A stretch of DNA of 64,000 bases. Origin: Casuarina equisetifolia. Lineage: Eukaryota; Streptophyta; Magnoliopsida; Fagales; Casuarinaceae. Location: contig CM052357.1 of NCBI GenBank assembly GCA_028551475.1, positions 4,263,931-4,327,930 of the forward strand, in the 5' to 3' direction. Positions 1-10,708 of the stretch are shown here, in pieces. The notes beneath the pieces are model-generated. The model was not told the DNA's origin. It was given only the letters and a program-made list of their open reading frames with translations, and did no database searches. Position numbers and translations under genes: made by a program. Every line of letters starts with the position of its first letter. Positions within the stretch are counted from its first letter, which is position 1.

Positions 1-376
1 TTATAAAAAATTAAATTAAAGGATCATTCTCCTAACCACCCCTTACAAAGGCTAACTATATGCTTTTGACACAAAAATGATTAACCATCATTCATAGCAA
101 AATGACAACCACCCTTTTATAGGGACTTTTCTTTTGCTTCTTTCTTAATATTTTTAATTAGTTTTATTTCTAGTTTAATTAAAGAATGAAAAACTTTTTG
201 AAATTGTTTACATTAAAAAATTAGAATGAATAATCACTTCTATTACAAAAAACTTAAGATAAGACTTTCTAAAGATGATTTGTGTGCTATCAATTGAATC
301 GATGCAATCCGAAAAATGATGGATTAAGCTTGTAATTTTTCAAAAACCCTTTTAAATTTGTGTACTCAATGCTTAC

Positions 377-2360
377 TGCTTCTCTTGCATATTTGATATA
401 GTACAACCTTCCTTCACCTATTACTTTCTCCATTTCATAGTAAATCTCTAGGATTTTCCGATAACACACTTCCATGTACTTGGGAAGTTGATCTATGACA
501 CCAATGTCCCACCTGTAAAGTAGATTGTCTATTAAGGGGCTGTTATAATATTAATTTAATAATTAGAAGACTAAAGCTATGACAACAACATGTGAGTTTC
601 ACTCAAAGGTAGAAAGAATGAGTGTCAATTATTACCTCTCAATTGCATTAGTAAATAGCTTAAGTTCTTCAAATGTGCCATACACATCATAGATATCATC
701 TACAATGGAGGTCATTGCTATCACTTTGGTTAGTATGCTTCTAGCAAGGAGATATTGAGGCTGGAAATACACTGTTGATGCCCAAAAATAACACTCTACA
801 ATTCTATCTCTTGCAAAAGGTAGTTTCGTTGGAACATCTAGGTCTTTCCACCACCTACAAAAAAGAAAATTTCATAGAATCATTTTGTCAATTTGTATTA
901 ACGTAAATGCGTACTTACAATTGTAACAATTGCATGACTTAAGAATTAACCTTGTAATGTCTGAAAGTTCTTTTTGGTGCAAGTTCTGCAATAGGTTGAA
1001 ATCTAACTTTGCAAAAGTAAGAAGTATGTTATTATGTGAAGCATCCTCCTCGTAGATAGAAATGAAATGTCTTGCTTCCAACCTTGGTATTCCTTTACGA
1101 ATAGGCTGTTTTAAGGCATGGGTTACTTGAGCTGCAAAAGGAGCACTTAAGTGGGATGCTATGGCCTCAAGTTGTGTTCTAGTGAAGACAAGTGCTTCTT
1201 CTAATATATCTTCCCCATGTATTCTAAGATGTGTAGCTTCATACAAGCTCAATATTCCACGCACATCATTGGCAAGTGACTCCTTGAACTTCCTATGATT
1301 TTCCATGAACTTGACAAACTTATCTACTTATCATTGAATCAAATGAGATGTGTCAAATATAAGATAACATGAAGTAAAAAATAAAAAAAAGAATGGCTAA
1401 TTCACATTTTGAACATATATAAATGAGTGCTTACAATGAAAAATATAGTAGCAATTCTAGATTTTGCTTCAAAAGTGGTTTCTATTAGAGCAAGGTCCCC
1501 TATGCAAACTTTGAAGAAGCATTTTACCAATAAAAAAAAGTTAAGCAACAAAAAAAAGATCATATAATATACCACATGAAATGTAATAACCCTCTTGTCT
1601 CAATAGTCGAAATTGGAGTGCAACCATGTAAAGGTCATTGTTATTTTCAAGATCATCATGGTCATGAAGAGTCTTGTGCAATTGTCGCAAAATCTCTTCA
1701 ATCTCAGTTTCAAAGTGATAAGATATTCCTAAACGTTGAATTGCATCAATTAGCTCTAGTTTTTGTAAAGGCTTCTCATTTGGAGTGATAAGCATCGTCT
1801 TCACTTTGTTCTTCAATTCCTGAATTTGCTGCTTTAAATTCTCATCAGTGTCCTGTTCATGCAACTTAAAGATTAATATGTGCAACTCTAGGTGATATGT
1901 GTCAAAGAGAGAGAGAGAGAGAGAGATGGCTAGCATATGAATAAGACTACAATTTAGGTCCAAATGTATCTTTTGTCATGGAAAAGGCAAGTTCAAGGCA
2001 TTGGCATTACAAAAGTTAAAGGCTGATCTTGGATTACATAAAGAACATGCAGCCAGAAGAAACTTCATCTATAAGTTTTCTCATACTTAAAAGAGTCAAA
2101 GATTTCTTTTGTGCATGGGCTACGAGTGTATTAGTATTTTTGGGAGTCACAGCAATTAAGGACCGTGGCTATTTTTCTTTTCTATGCAAATCAAGGACAG
2201 CATAGTTAAATGAAAAAGGAACTTTTACCTGGAACTCAGAAGCATATTTGAGGAAATGGTCTCCCCAAATGCTTGGGTGATAATTTGCCGAGCGACGATT
2301 GGCTTCTGGTACAGCATTTTGGGATGGAGCACAAGCTACTGCTGAAACTTGACAATACAT
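377..2360 (-). CDS. Terpene synthase (TPS-a, sesquiterpene synthase-like), 5' five exons, partial
   Basis: Exons on the minus strand: 2360-2229, 1852-1573, 1323-951, 854-636, 512-377. Phases agree at every junction and no stop interrupts about 380 codons. Exon 4 is 219 bp, as is typical of plant TPS genes. Exon 1 carries the N-terminal RR(x)8W motif ([11 protein letters not shown]) and begins directly with a TPS-a-like N-terminus, without an obvious transit peptide, which suggests a cytosolic enzyme. Exon 2 has the family block [15 protein letters not shown], followed by [12 protein letters not shown]. Exon 4 carries the metal-binding DDxxD motif (DDIYD), which with Mg2+ ionises prenyl diphosphate. 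The family usually has seven exons; the last two, with the NSE/DTE metal site, would lie left of base 1, and bases 1-376 look like intron 5. A GA-dinucleotide run lies in intron 1 near 1905-1925. The substrate (probably farnesyl diphosphate) is inferred from the subfamily, and the product cannot be told. Confidence 0.93.
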
Positions 2361-2389
2361 TCCTTTTTTCTAGTATTTGAACCACCCAA

Positions 2390-3312
2390 ACAGCGTCCTC
2401 AGTGTGACGATTTTAGTGGCCCTGAAGCTAGTCTGGGAGAAAACGGGACTCGTGCCTTGGATATTTATAGAAATAGTCGAGAGTCCAGAATTCTGGGTGA
2501 AAAGAAAAACACTGAGGAGAAGAAAGGACGGTGAACACAAAAAAGGAAAACAAACAAAAGACAAGAAGCTGGTGAGCTGGTAGGGTTACATCGAGCTGGT
2601 GGACCATAAAAAGCCGTGGCTGAGAGCGAACGAGGAAACAGCAACTTAGGAGAGAGACCGAAAAACGTGAAAAATAAGGAAGGTGGTGGTGGACGATGAA
2701 TGTGACAATGCTGGCCAGGTAGGGGACAAAAAGACGTGATGATCTGATCCTAATCGCCAACATCGAGAGGTGCACACTTTCTCTTGTTCACTATAATTTT
2801 TATTTTGAAAGATAAATTTATATTAATGAAATTTAATATATAAAAACATAAGGCATATCACAACATTAAAAATATTTACCATCATTTGTCTTTTTTTGTT
2901 GTCATAATTTTTTAATATAGTGAGCCAAAAGAAAATTGACACAAAAGCAAATCACCAACATTAGTTTTTCATCTATGGTAATAAGATAGATTTAGCAAAT
3001 GTTTTAGTAGATAGAATCAAGAAAGCAGTGCATGAGAGAATATTCCTATTTAGGAGTATTAAATCCTCTTAGATAAATATTTTATTATATTATAATTGAA
3101 GAATTTTAAATTTGATTTTTTTTATATAAATTGTAATGTTAGGTATGTCCTCAAGCTTTTATATTTTCTTATTTTTTGATAAATAAACTCACATATTTAT
3201 AAAAAAAAGTATAAATTTAATAAATATTCAAAAGTTATTTACATTTTTGTTAATTGATCAATTTAATGATATTCCTACCAAATAGGTTCACATCTCGTTA
3301 TTCTTATAATGA
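2390..3312. repeat. Terpene synthase upstream region, copy 1 of a direct duplication
   Basis: Starts near ACCCAAACAGCGTCCTC and runs to the CACATCTCGTTATTCTT block. It matches 4437-5417 in the same order and orientation with scattered substitutions and small gaps. It includes the TATA box and about 800 bases of AT-rich DNA upstream. No reading frame in it resembles a known protein. Confidence 0.85.
2462..2469 (-). promoter_or_regulatory. TATA box of the terpene synthase gene
   Basis: TATAAATA on the minus strand, about 100 bases upstream of the terpene synthase ATG at 2360. The spacing fits a short leader. The same block, TATA included, recurs in the duplicate at 4.44 kb. Confidence 0.65.
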
Positions 3313-4436
3313 ACCATGTCCAATGGAAATTAGTAGTCAATGAAATTTACAAAAGACATAGGCTTCAAATAGTGACCCACTTTAAGATTTCTTCATATTT
3401 TACCGTCTCCCTTTTCTTGATCGGATGAAAATTTTAGGATAAGACATCTAAAGAATCTCGTACTATGCAATAATTTCATATGCACATGAAATGCCATTTG
3501 CCACATTTTTGCTAATGAACTCTTTAACAAATGTCTCATACTAAAAAGAAGTGATTTTTTAACATAGGTTGAATTAGGCCTACTTACATAAATTTAAAGG
3601 CCAAATTAATTCATTCCAACTTTTGGTCAATTTTGAGCTATTCAATATACTCAATGTACAGAATAGTATTTAGAGCGATGTTTTATAGGAAAAATAAAAA
3701 ATTATTAGATAATATTTAAATATTAAAATTTTCTATTTAATAAACTAATTTTTAAGTTGGACAATAAATCTACTTACATCTCCCGTCAATGTAAGAATCA
3801 AATAACATGTTGCATCCAATATAAAGATTTTAGCATTAGCAATTCCACTTTTCCAATAAATTAAGTTATAAAGAGTTTGAAGGTTTTAGAGAATCTCACT
3901 CCTACGAAAGGGACAATGGTTTGTGGTGTTAGGATAAAACTAGATTTGTTATTTACTATGTAGAAGTAAGGATAAATATATAAATTAATTACCATATCTA
4001 TGGTATATCCCAATAGTATCTAACTGTTATTATCCTTTACATTAGTTTATAAAATAAATAAATAAATAAATAAATAAGGAAGATATGAGAAAACATGGTA
4101 AAGAGAAGAAGAGGATTGCGCTGTTCTGATGGCGGTAGTCTGTCTGCCAAATTGTTAGGGCGGCAATCTGTGCACCAAATTCCGAGGTGATGTCGCTACT
4201 TTCCGTTACAACCACCATCTAAGAGAGAGTTCAGTATGCAAGCACTGTAGGCACAGCTTGATAAAAAAGTTGCTAGGAGTGCTAAGATCAACCATGCGTG
4301 AGTAATATATAAGTTTTGTAAATAACACTTTTGTATTATCTTGAAGAAGCAGCTTCTAATTGAACTAACAATGGTATATATAAGACATTTTATTGATCCA
4401 AACTTCTTTAAATCTTATATCTACTCTGTGCTACCC
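3313..4436. other. Intergenic, no gene seen
   Basis: AT-rich sequence between the two promoter copies. A short AAAT/AATA microsatellite lies near 4056-4077. I see no exon with family resemblance on either strand, and no terpene synthase exon 1 next to the second promoter copy. Confidence 0.5.
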
Positions 4437-5417
4437 AAACAGCATCCTTAGTGTGACAACTTTAGTAGCCCGAAGCTAGTACCAGAGAAAACGGGACTCG
4501 TGCCTCGGATATTTATAGAAATAGTCGAGAGTCCAGAATTCTGGGTGAAAAAGCAAAACACTGAGGGGAAGAAAGGACAGTGAAGACAAAAAAGGAGAAA
4601 AAAAAAAAAGGGCACGGTTTATTTGCCAAATGCAGAATAGTACTAAGGCCTTACAGGACCTGGTAGGGTTACATCGAGCTGGTGGCTGGTGGCTGGTGGC
4701 TGGTGGATCATAAGAGCTTGTGGCTGTGAGCGAATGATGAAACAGCAACTTAGGAGAGCGACCGAAAAACGTGAAAAGCAAGGAAGGTGAAGGTGGATGT
4801 TGAATGTGACAATGATGGCCACGTAGGGGACAAGAAGACGATTGGGCCTAATGATCTGATCCTAATCGCCAACATTGAAAGGTACACATTCACTATTATT
4901 ATTATTATTATTTTAAAAATAAGTTTGTATTAATAAAATATAATGTATAAAAACATAAGGGATATTTTAACATTGTAAATGTTTACTATTATTTATCCTA
5001 TTTTGTTATCATATGTTTTAATTCAAAGAGCTAGAAGAAATTAACAGAAAAGCAAATCACCAACATTAGTTTTTCATCCATGGTAATAAAATAGATTTAA
5101 CAAATATCTTATTAGCTAGAATCAAGAATATAATACATGAGAGAATATTTTTATTTAAGAACATTAAATTCTTTGAAGTAAATATTTTATTATATTGTAG
5201 TTGGAGAATCCCAAGCTTAATTTTTTCTTATATAAATTATAATGTTGGGTATGCCCTTAAACTTTTATATTTTTTTTTTATTTTTTGATGAATAAACTTA
5301 CATATTTATAAAAAAAAATATTTAACAAATATTTAAAAGCTATTTACATTTTTGTTAATTGATCAATTTAACAATATTTAATGGCCTACCAATTAGATTC
5401 ACATCTCGTTATTCTTT
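4437..5417. repeat. Terpene synthase upstream region, copy 2, without a gene
   Basis: Direct repeat of 2390-3312. The minus-strand TATAAATA lies near 4510. Where copy 1 continues into the terpene synthase leader and exon 1, copy 2 runs into unrelated sequence, so the promoter was copied or left behind without its coding part. Confidence 0.85.
4679..4707. repeat. 7-bp minisatellite (TGGTGGC)n inside promoter copy 2
   Basis: About four head-to-tail copies of a 7-base unit. Promoter copy 1 has one unit at the corresponding place (GAGCTGGTGGACC), so the array expanded after the duplication. Confidence 0.8.
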
Positions 5418-5497
5418 TCTAAGAAAATTTTTCGTTGGATAAGTAACAAAGAAGAGACATAGAATTAGTCATTTCAAATGTACACTTTTATCTTACA

Positions 5498-5665
5498 TCC
5501 TAGTCCATTGGATTTCTCAAACAATTGATACAGTTGAGCTCAAGAGGTTGCAAAAATCTTAAGATTCCTCCAGATAAGATCAGCTTACCATCCCTCAAGT
5601 ACCTTGATCTTAAAGGTTGTTTAAAACTCCAGAATCTTCCGAAGATTTTACAAATGCAATGTCTA
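5498..5665 (+). pseudogene. LRR scrap of a TNL gene
   Basis: The plus frame reads through LRR-like text: GCKNLKIPPDKISLPSLKYLDLKGC and on to LQNLPK (shown here in pieces as GCKNLKIPPDK, then SLPSLKYLDLKGC). It resembles the LRR exon of the relic at 42.8 kb (INLPSLKYLHTRGC). Nothing else of the receptor is nearby. It marks an older member of the cluster. Confidence 0.7.
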
Positions 5666-5679
5666 GAAGGTCTAATGAA

Positions 5680-6000
5680 ATAAACAACGGGGAAAATGAC
5701 TGCTCACTTCTCAGTGCCAGGCGTGAACTTGCTTAAGGCAGCTGTTAGCTTTCCAACTCCTCTTTTGCTTGTGAAGACCACACTTCTCTTTTTCAATTTA
5801 TAGCATTGATTATTATAAATAAACTTGAAAATGTATGGTTCAAATAAAAATACAATAGTTTTATCAATATTGAATTAAATTTCTCACAGTTTATCATATC
5901 AAATACAATCTTAATTCATAAATATTTTTTTAGGTAGAAAGAGGATAAGTTTATCAATATGAAAATAAAATTTTTCATAATTTGTCTTATTTAGTCATGG
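5680..6000. repeat. TNL upstream flank, dispersed copy
   Basis: Begins TCTAATGAAATAAACAACGG. It matches 16203-16735 (with an extra block there), and its right half matches 20780-20900 and 49095-49215. These blocks lie upstream of the TNL copies, so they are shared flanking DNA carried along by duplication. Confidence 0.65.
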
Positions 6001-8340
6001 GATAAAAATAAACAATCTTAAGAACTAATCAGGAAATAATATCACTTACTTCCATATTTGAATTCTTAAATTGTGCTTATCAATTGAGGAAGAACTTTAT
6101 CTAATATTTTCATAACATTAAAGTTCTCCTAAGTTTCTTGTACAGAAAACAGGCACACTAACAAGTTATATTTTAATTCGAAAGTTAAAACTAATTGCCT
6201 CGTTTAGCCCTTTTTGATATTTCTTGGCCTCAGTTGTGATGGGTGTCAATATAGTTCTTGACTCAACATGCCCAAACAAATGTATTGAAGATGCGGTAAC
6301 ATGGGGCTCTCACTCAGCCAGTTAATCACTAGTTTGAACATTTCAAAAGCATATACATTTGGACTTGCGTGATGGCTTAAGGGAGACCCATCATCGCAAT
6401 GTAAATACAACCTTAAGCTTTTAGTTGTAAGGTCCTCTCTCTCATATTCCCTTGAACTCAAACCTTATTTTAGAAAATCTTTCTAACCGCACCTAGTGTC
6501 TTTCCTATATATATATATTTTTTCAAGATTTGACCAAATTTAATTTTGTCAATGTTAAAATGAATAATGCTACAGTGAAGTGACCTTGTAATGGATAAGA
6601 TTTAAGTAAGTTTTTATTTGCTCATACTTTCATTCATTAATGCCATTTAATTTTCATCTTACTTTTTAATAGTTAACCAATTTTAAAACTTGATTTGGTA
6701 TAGTGTCTATCTTCCACTTTTCACCTTGGCTAAATTTTTTGTTGCAAATATCTTGTAAAATATATCTATGAGTGTCACTTTGCTTCTTAATTTTTGTCAA
6801 TGTTGAAACGTTTGATTGACAAAAATTGTTACCAAGAGTAGTGAAAAACATGCCAAGTACTTATAAGGGGAATAGATATCTAGGAAGAGCTCAATTACCC
6901 TGTTCCGATTGTCACTGAATTCTTGAAAATGAGTGGTGCAGTCACCGTTTGTTTCTGTCCGTGTTGCCAAGGATCCTAGTGCGACAAAGTCAGCTACCTC
7001 CAGCGTGGAAGACGCAGACTCCCTAAATTCCTGTTTTAGTAGGTCAAAGATAAGGAAGAAACAGCGTTTCCATCCCCTGTTACTTCACGTTCAGCCTCTT
7101 CACGGGCCGGTGACACGGTCGATTTCAGGAGGACATAGTGGTTTCCTCAGAAATTATTTCTAGATGTTCCACCTCGAAAAGAATGGTAACGTACTTTGAC
7201 GGCATCTCTTTCTTTTCCTTTCTTTTTGCTCTTCTTTCCATGCGTGTCAGATTCCTTAGGAGCACCAGCCACGACGATCCAAAAGCGTGTAGACTATGTG
7301 TGATGATTTGAAAGGGTCGTGGAGATAAGTCCCAAGGGGATAAAGCTGAGGCAAAAGACACCCACTTCTTGTGTTTTAACCTGAAAATTCAACTAATTTA
7401 AACACCTGATCCCATTGTGCGTCTCTGCTTTTGATGCAACCACTCGGAAATTTTCGGCAGTGACACCTTTTTCACAAAGCGGAAAGCAGGAGAAACGCTT
7501 GCATATGGTGACACTCAACTTACAAAGCCTTGCTAGCAAATGGGATCCATCAAAATGTCTTTTCTTATGCCAGCGTTTGGACCATCGACCAGCACATCTG
7601 TTCTCCTGCGCCAAGTTTTTCAGAGCAATCACTCAAAACAGCTTTAGAATTGTCAGGATACCTCCTCGACTTCTTTTTTTTTTTTTTGAATATGTAAGCT
7701 TAGATCTTGTGTTTACTCGTTTTAACGAAAAAAAGATTTTTTTTTATATTGTATTAAAATGTATAATTTAGGTATGTCAGATCATATTATAATTTGTGAT
7801 TTAGAAATAAGTTTACCCAATCACATTTTAATCTTTTGTAGTTGTCTTTTATGTATAGATAAATCATTTTATTCCACCTCAGAAATGGAAAAACCAAGAA
7901 CATCAAGATAGAAAATAAGTTGTCTGACGCCGATGTTACTTGACCAATACTCCCCGCGACGTTACGTGGGAGTAATTACTTAATATTACTTACTTTCGAA
8001 GAGAATTATTAGTTTTTAATTCCGATAATAAAAATAATGATTAGAGTCCAAAAATTAACAAAAACTAAGTTGAAAAAACCAATAATTTTCTGATCAGCTG
8101 GGACAAGTGGTACAGCTTTCACATGGGGGCGGGAGAAAGCCTTCTTCGACGACATAAGGTGTACTCCTGAGTTGTCATTTCAATGATTTGCTTTTAAGAT
8201 GATGTAATTTTAATCTTTTTTCCCTCGAAGAGAGCTCTCCCAAAGAGTCTTCTGCGCTGCATCGTTCGCTGAATACAGGTTCTCATAGTCTTCATAGATT
8301 TCGTTGGTTTCTTTGCAGGATATTGAATCTTGACAACCAT
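6001..8340. other. Intergenic and leader region upstream of TNL-A
   Basis: No convincing gene. Bases 6905-7560 match 15965-16900 in patches (both hold GAATTCTTGAAAATGAGTGG and a block containing CAGTCACC). Bases 8090-8320 match the leader of TNL-B (GAGCTCTCCCAAA, TGAATACAGGTTCTCATA, CTTTGCAG). The position equivalent to the TNL-B start codon is altered; the next in-frame ATG is at 8341. Confidence 0.55.
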
Positions 8341-9578
8341 ATGCTACAACAACCTGCGGATTACACACCAACAGGACCCATGTCCTCCCTGGCTGCTCAA
8401 GTGGAGAACCAGTGGTCTGATACAAGTTTTCAGGTCTCAGAGATCATAAAGAGAGACTCCTGGTACTCGGAAATGTTCTCCAACTTTTGTTTGCCGGCTT
8501 TATTGATGGTGTTATTCGTCGAGGATGACGTTTGGATGAATAGGTGAGTGATTAGTCTATTATAAATTAACATGTTAATTGGGAGTTTGATTCATTTATG
8601 AATTTGTGATTCATTTATGAATTTGTAATTCTTTTATGAATTTTTGATTCTTTTATTTCGATTGGTTTTGGATAGATTCTTGTGGGCAATAATACTTAGA
8701 TTGAGCTTCTCCAAGGCTAGGCAGGCTTTACAACTACTTCAAGAGCTTTGGACTGCTGGGCTTTTGTCTCATAAGTATACTTTTGCTTTGAAGGGACAAG
8801 TATTTACCTTTCCGTTTTCTTTGCTGGCTTTTATCATTACAGAATGTATTGAAGACACTGTTTGGAAGAAAAGGTGCATGATTAGTGCTACGTGAAAGTT
8901 TGATTTGCTTAAAAAATTTTGATCTTTTTGTTTTGATGGGCTGTGTTGAATTTTAATAGGTTTATGTGGGCAATTATGCATTTGGTCATTGTCCACTTGA
9001 CCATGCAAGTTTGGCAAGTCCATCTCAAATCAATTGAGAAGGCCCTTGAGCCAATTCTTAAAGACTTTATGTCAAAGCAACTTCCATGGTATATGTCAAC
9101 TCGGCCAATAGTCATGCTTGCAGTTGAGGTGGAGTATCAAAGCTCAAGAACAAGTTTTGGGATATTGCAAGTGCCATTTTTTTATTTGGCTTTTCACTCT
9201 ATGGAATATTATAATCACAGTTGGAAGGACAGGTGCATGATTATGGCTAATTGAGAGTTTGATTTCATTATCTAATTATGTTCTTTTTGTCTTAATGGGG
9301 ATTGTTTGGATTGGAATAGGCATGTGTGGGCAATGATACTTGTGTTCACATTCTACACGGGTAGGCAAGCTTTTCGACTAGCTCATGAAATTTTGACTAC
9401 GATGCGTCTTTCCCAGAGGTGTGCTCTGATGGACAATCAAAGCTCCCAAATGACAGTAAGGGTCTCAAGATTCATATAGAGAGGGATGAGAGAGTACTTC
9501 ATAAATAAAGGCTTGCTGAACTTCAGGGTATTGGATATGCCATTATCTTTGATGGCTTTTATCATTATTGAATGGATG

Positions 9579-10065
9579 TGTTAGGATTGGTGGAACAATT
9601 AGGTTAGAGGGTATGGTTATCATTACAATTAAGGGTTTTTATGTAATTGTGGAACCAATAAATATCTTATAGATATGGTGGGTTTTCTAGTAGTGTTGAA
9701 TTAGGATTCTTATCCTTATGTGGAAGAAGGTTTTCCTAGTAGTATTTAACTAGGATTCCTTTAGGGTTTCTCTATAAATAGAAGAAGTATAGAGAAACTT
9801 AGTGGGCAAATTGAGAGAGTCCCCATGGGGGGCTAATTGTTGAAGAAGGCCCCTCTCATGGATTCTAGTTGATGAGAGAATCCATGAGATACATATTTGA
9901 GGAAAGGGAATGTATGAGAAAATCTAATGAGAAAAGACTACAGGGGACATAGGACATTGTGATGTTCCGAACCTCTTAAATCTATTATGTTTAGGTGTGT
10001 GTATTCTTATATTTGTGTGTTTGATCTCATTATGGTTGATACGACTTTGTTGAATTCTCCCAACA
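9579..10065 (+). mobile_element. Solo LTR in exon 4 of TNL-A
   Basis: 487 bp beginning TGTTAGG and ending CCCAACA, flanked by the 5-bp target duplication GGATG (9574-9578 and 10066-10070). A TATAAATA lies at 9773-9780. No internal retrotransposon sequence is present, so it is a solo LTR left by LTR-LTR recombination. Length and ends suit a Copia element. The clean target duplication suggests a fairly young insertion into an already decaying gene. Confidence 0.88.
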
Positions 10066-10309
10066 GGATGGATGATGGCAATTGGAAGGATAGGTATATG
10101 ATTAATTTATACATGATTATTGGTATTCAAGAGTTTGAATTGTTTATAAGATTTTGATCTTCTTGTTTTGATCGGGTGTCTTGGATTGAATTAGGTATTT
10201 GGGTGTGATAATGTCTCCATTATGGTTATCCACAATCTTCCAATTGGTCCACCTGTTTCTAGCAATTTTGGCTATATTGCATTACTTGAAGCAACATGGC
10301 TCTCCATTA

Positions 10310-10708
10310 ACAAGCCTTGCTAGTGATCTACCTAGCATGACTTTCACGAAGTCCAAAATCACTCATCTATCCTCTTCGTCTAATCTACCCAACATGGCGT
10401 CCACCACATCCACCACAACTTTGATGGAGCCCACAATCACTCAAAGAGCCTCTTTATCTAATCTAGCTAGCACATCCTTGATAGAGTCCATGTTCACTCA
10501 GAAAGCCTTTTTGTCCAACCTACCAAGCATGTCTTTGATGGCATCTGTGATCACTTTAACAACATCCACAATCAATCAAAGAGCCTCTATGTCTACTCTA
10601 TGTAGTGCGTCTTTAACAAGGTCCACAATTAGTCAAAAAGCCTTTTCATCTGATCTACCTAGCATGTCTTCGATGGCATCAATGATCACTCAAGAAGCTT
10701 CTTCAACA
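10310..10708 (+). repeat. Degenerate 57-bp (19-residue) minisatellite coding the TNL-A linker
   Basis: Between the last membrane segment and the TIR domain, TNL-A has about six tandem units of the pattern S-[DN]-L-[PA]-S-[MT]-S-x-M-x-S-x-I-[TS]-Q-[KR]-A (examples: FLSNLPSMSLMASVIT, FSSDLPSMSSMASMITQEA). TNL-B and -C have a single unit (SDLPSTTLMESMISKRA). One unit has an extra seven residues. The reading frame is kept through all units, so expansion happened while the gene was coding. Confidence 0.85.

Noticed and set aside
1576-1788. Plus-strand open frame in the terpene synthase region
   Set aside because: It is antisense to terpene synthase exon 2, whose minus-strand text and exon borders are clear.
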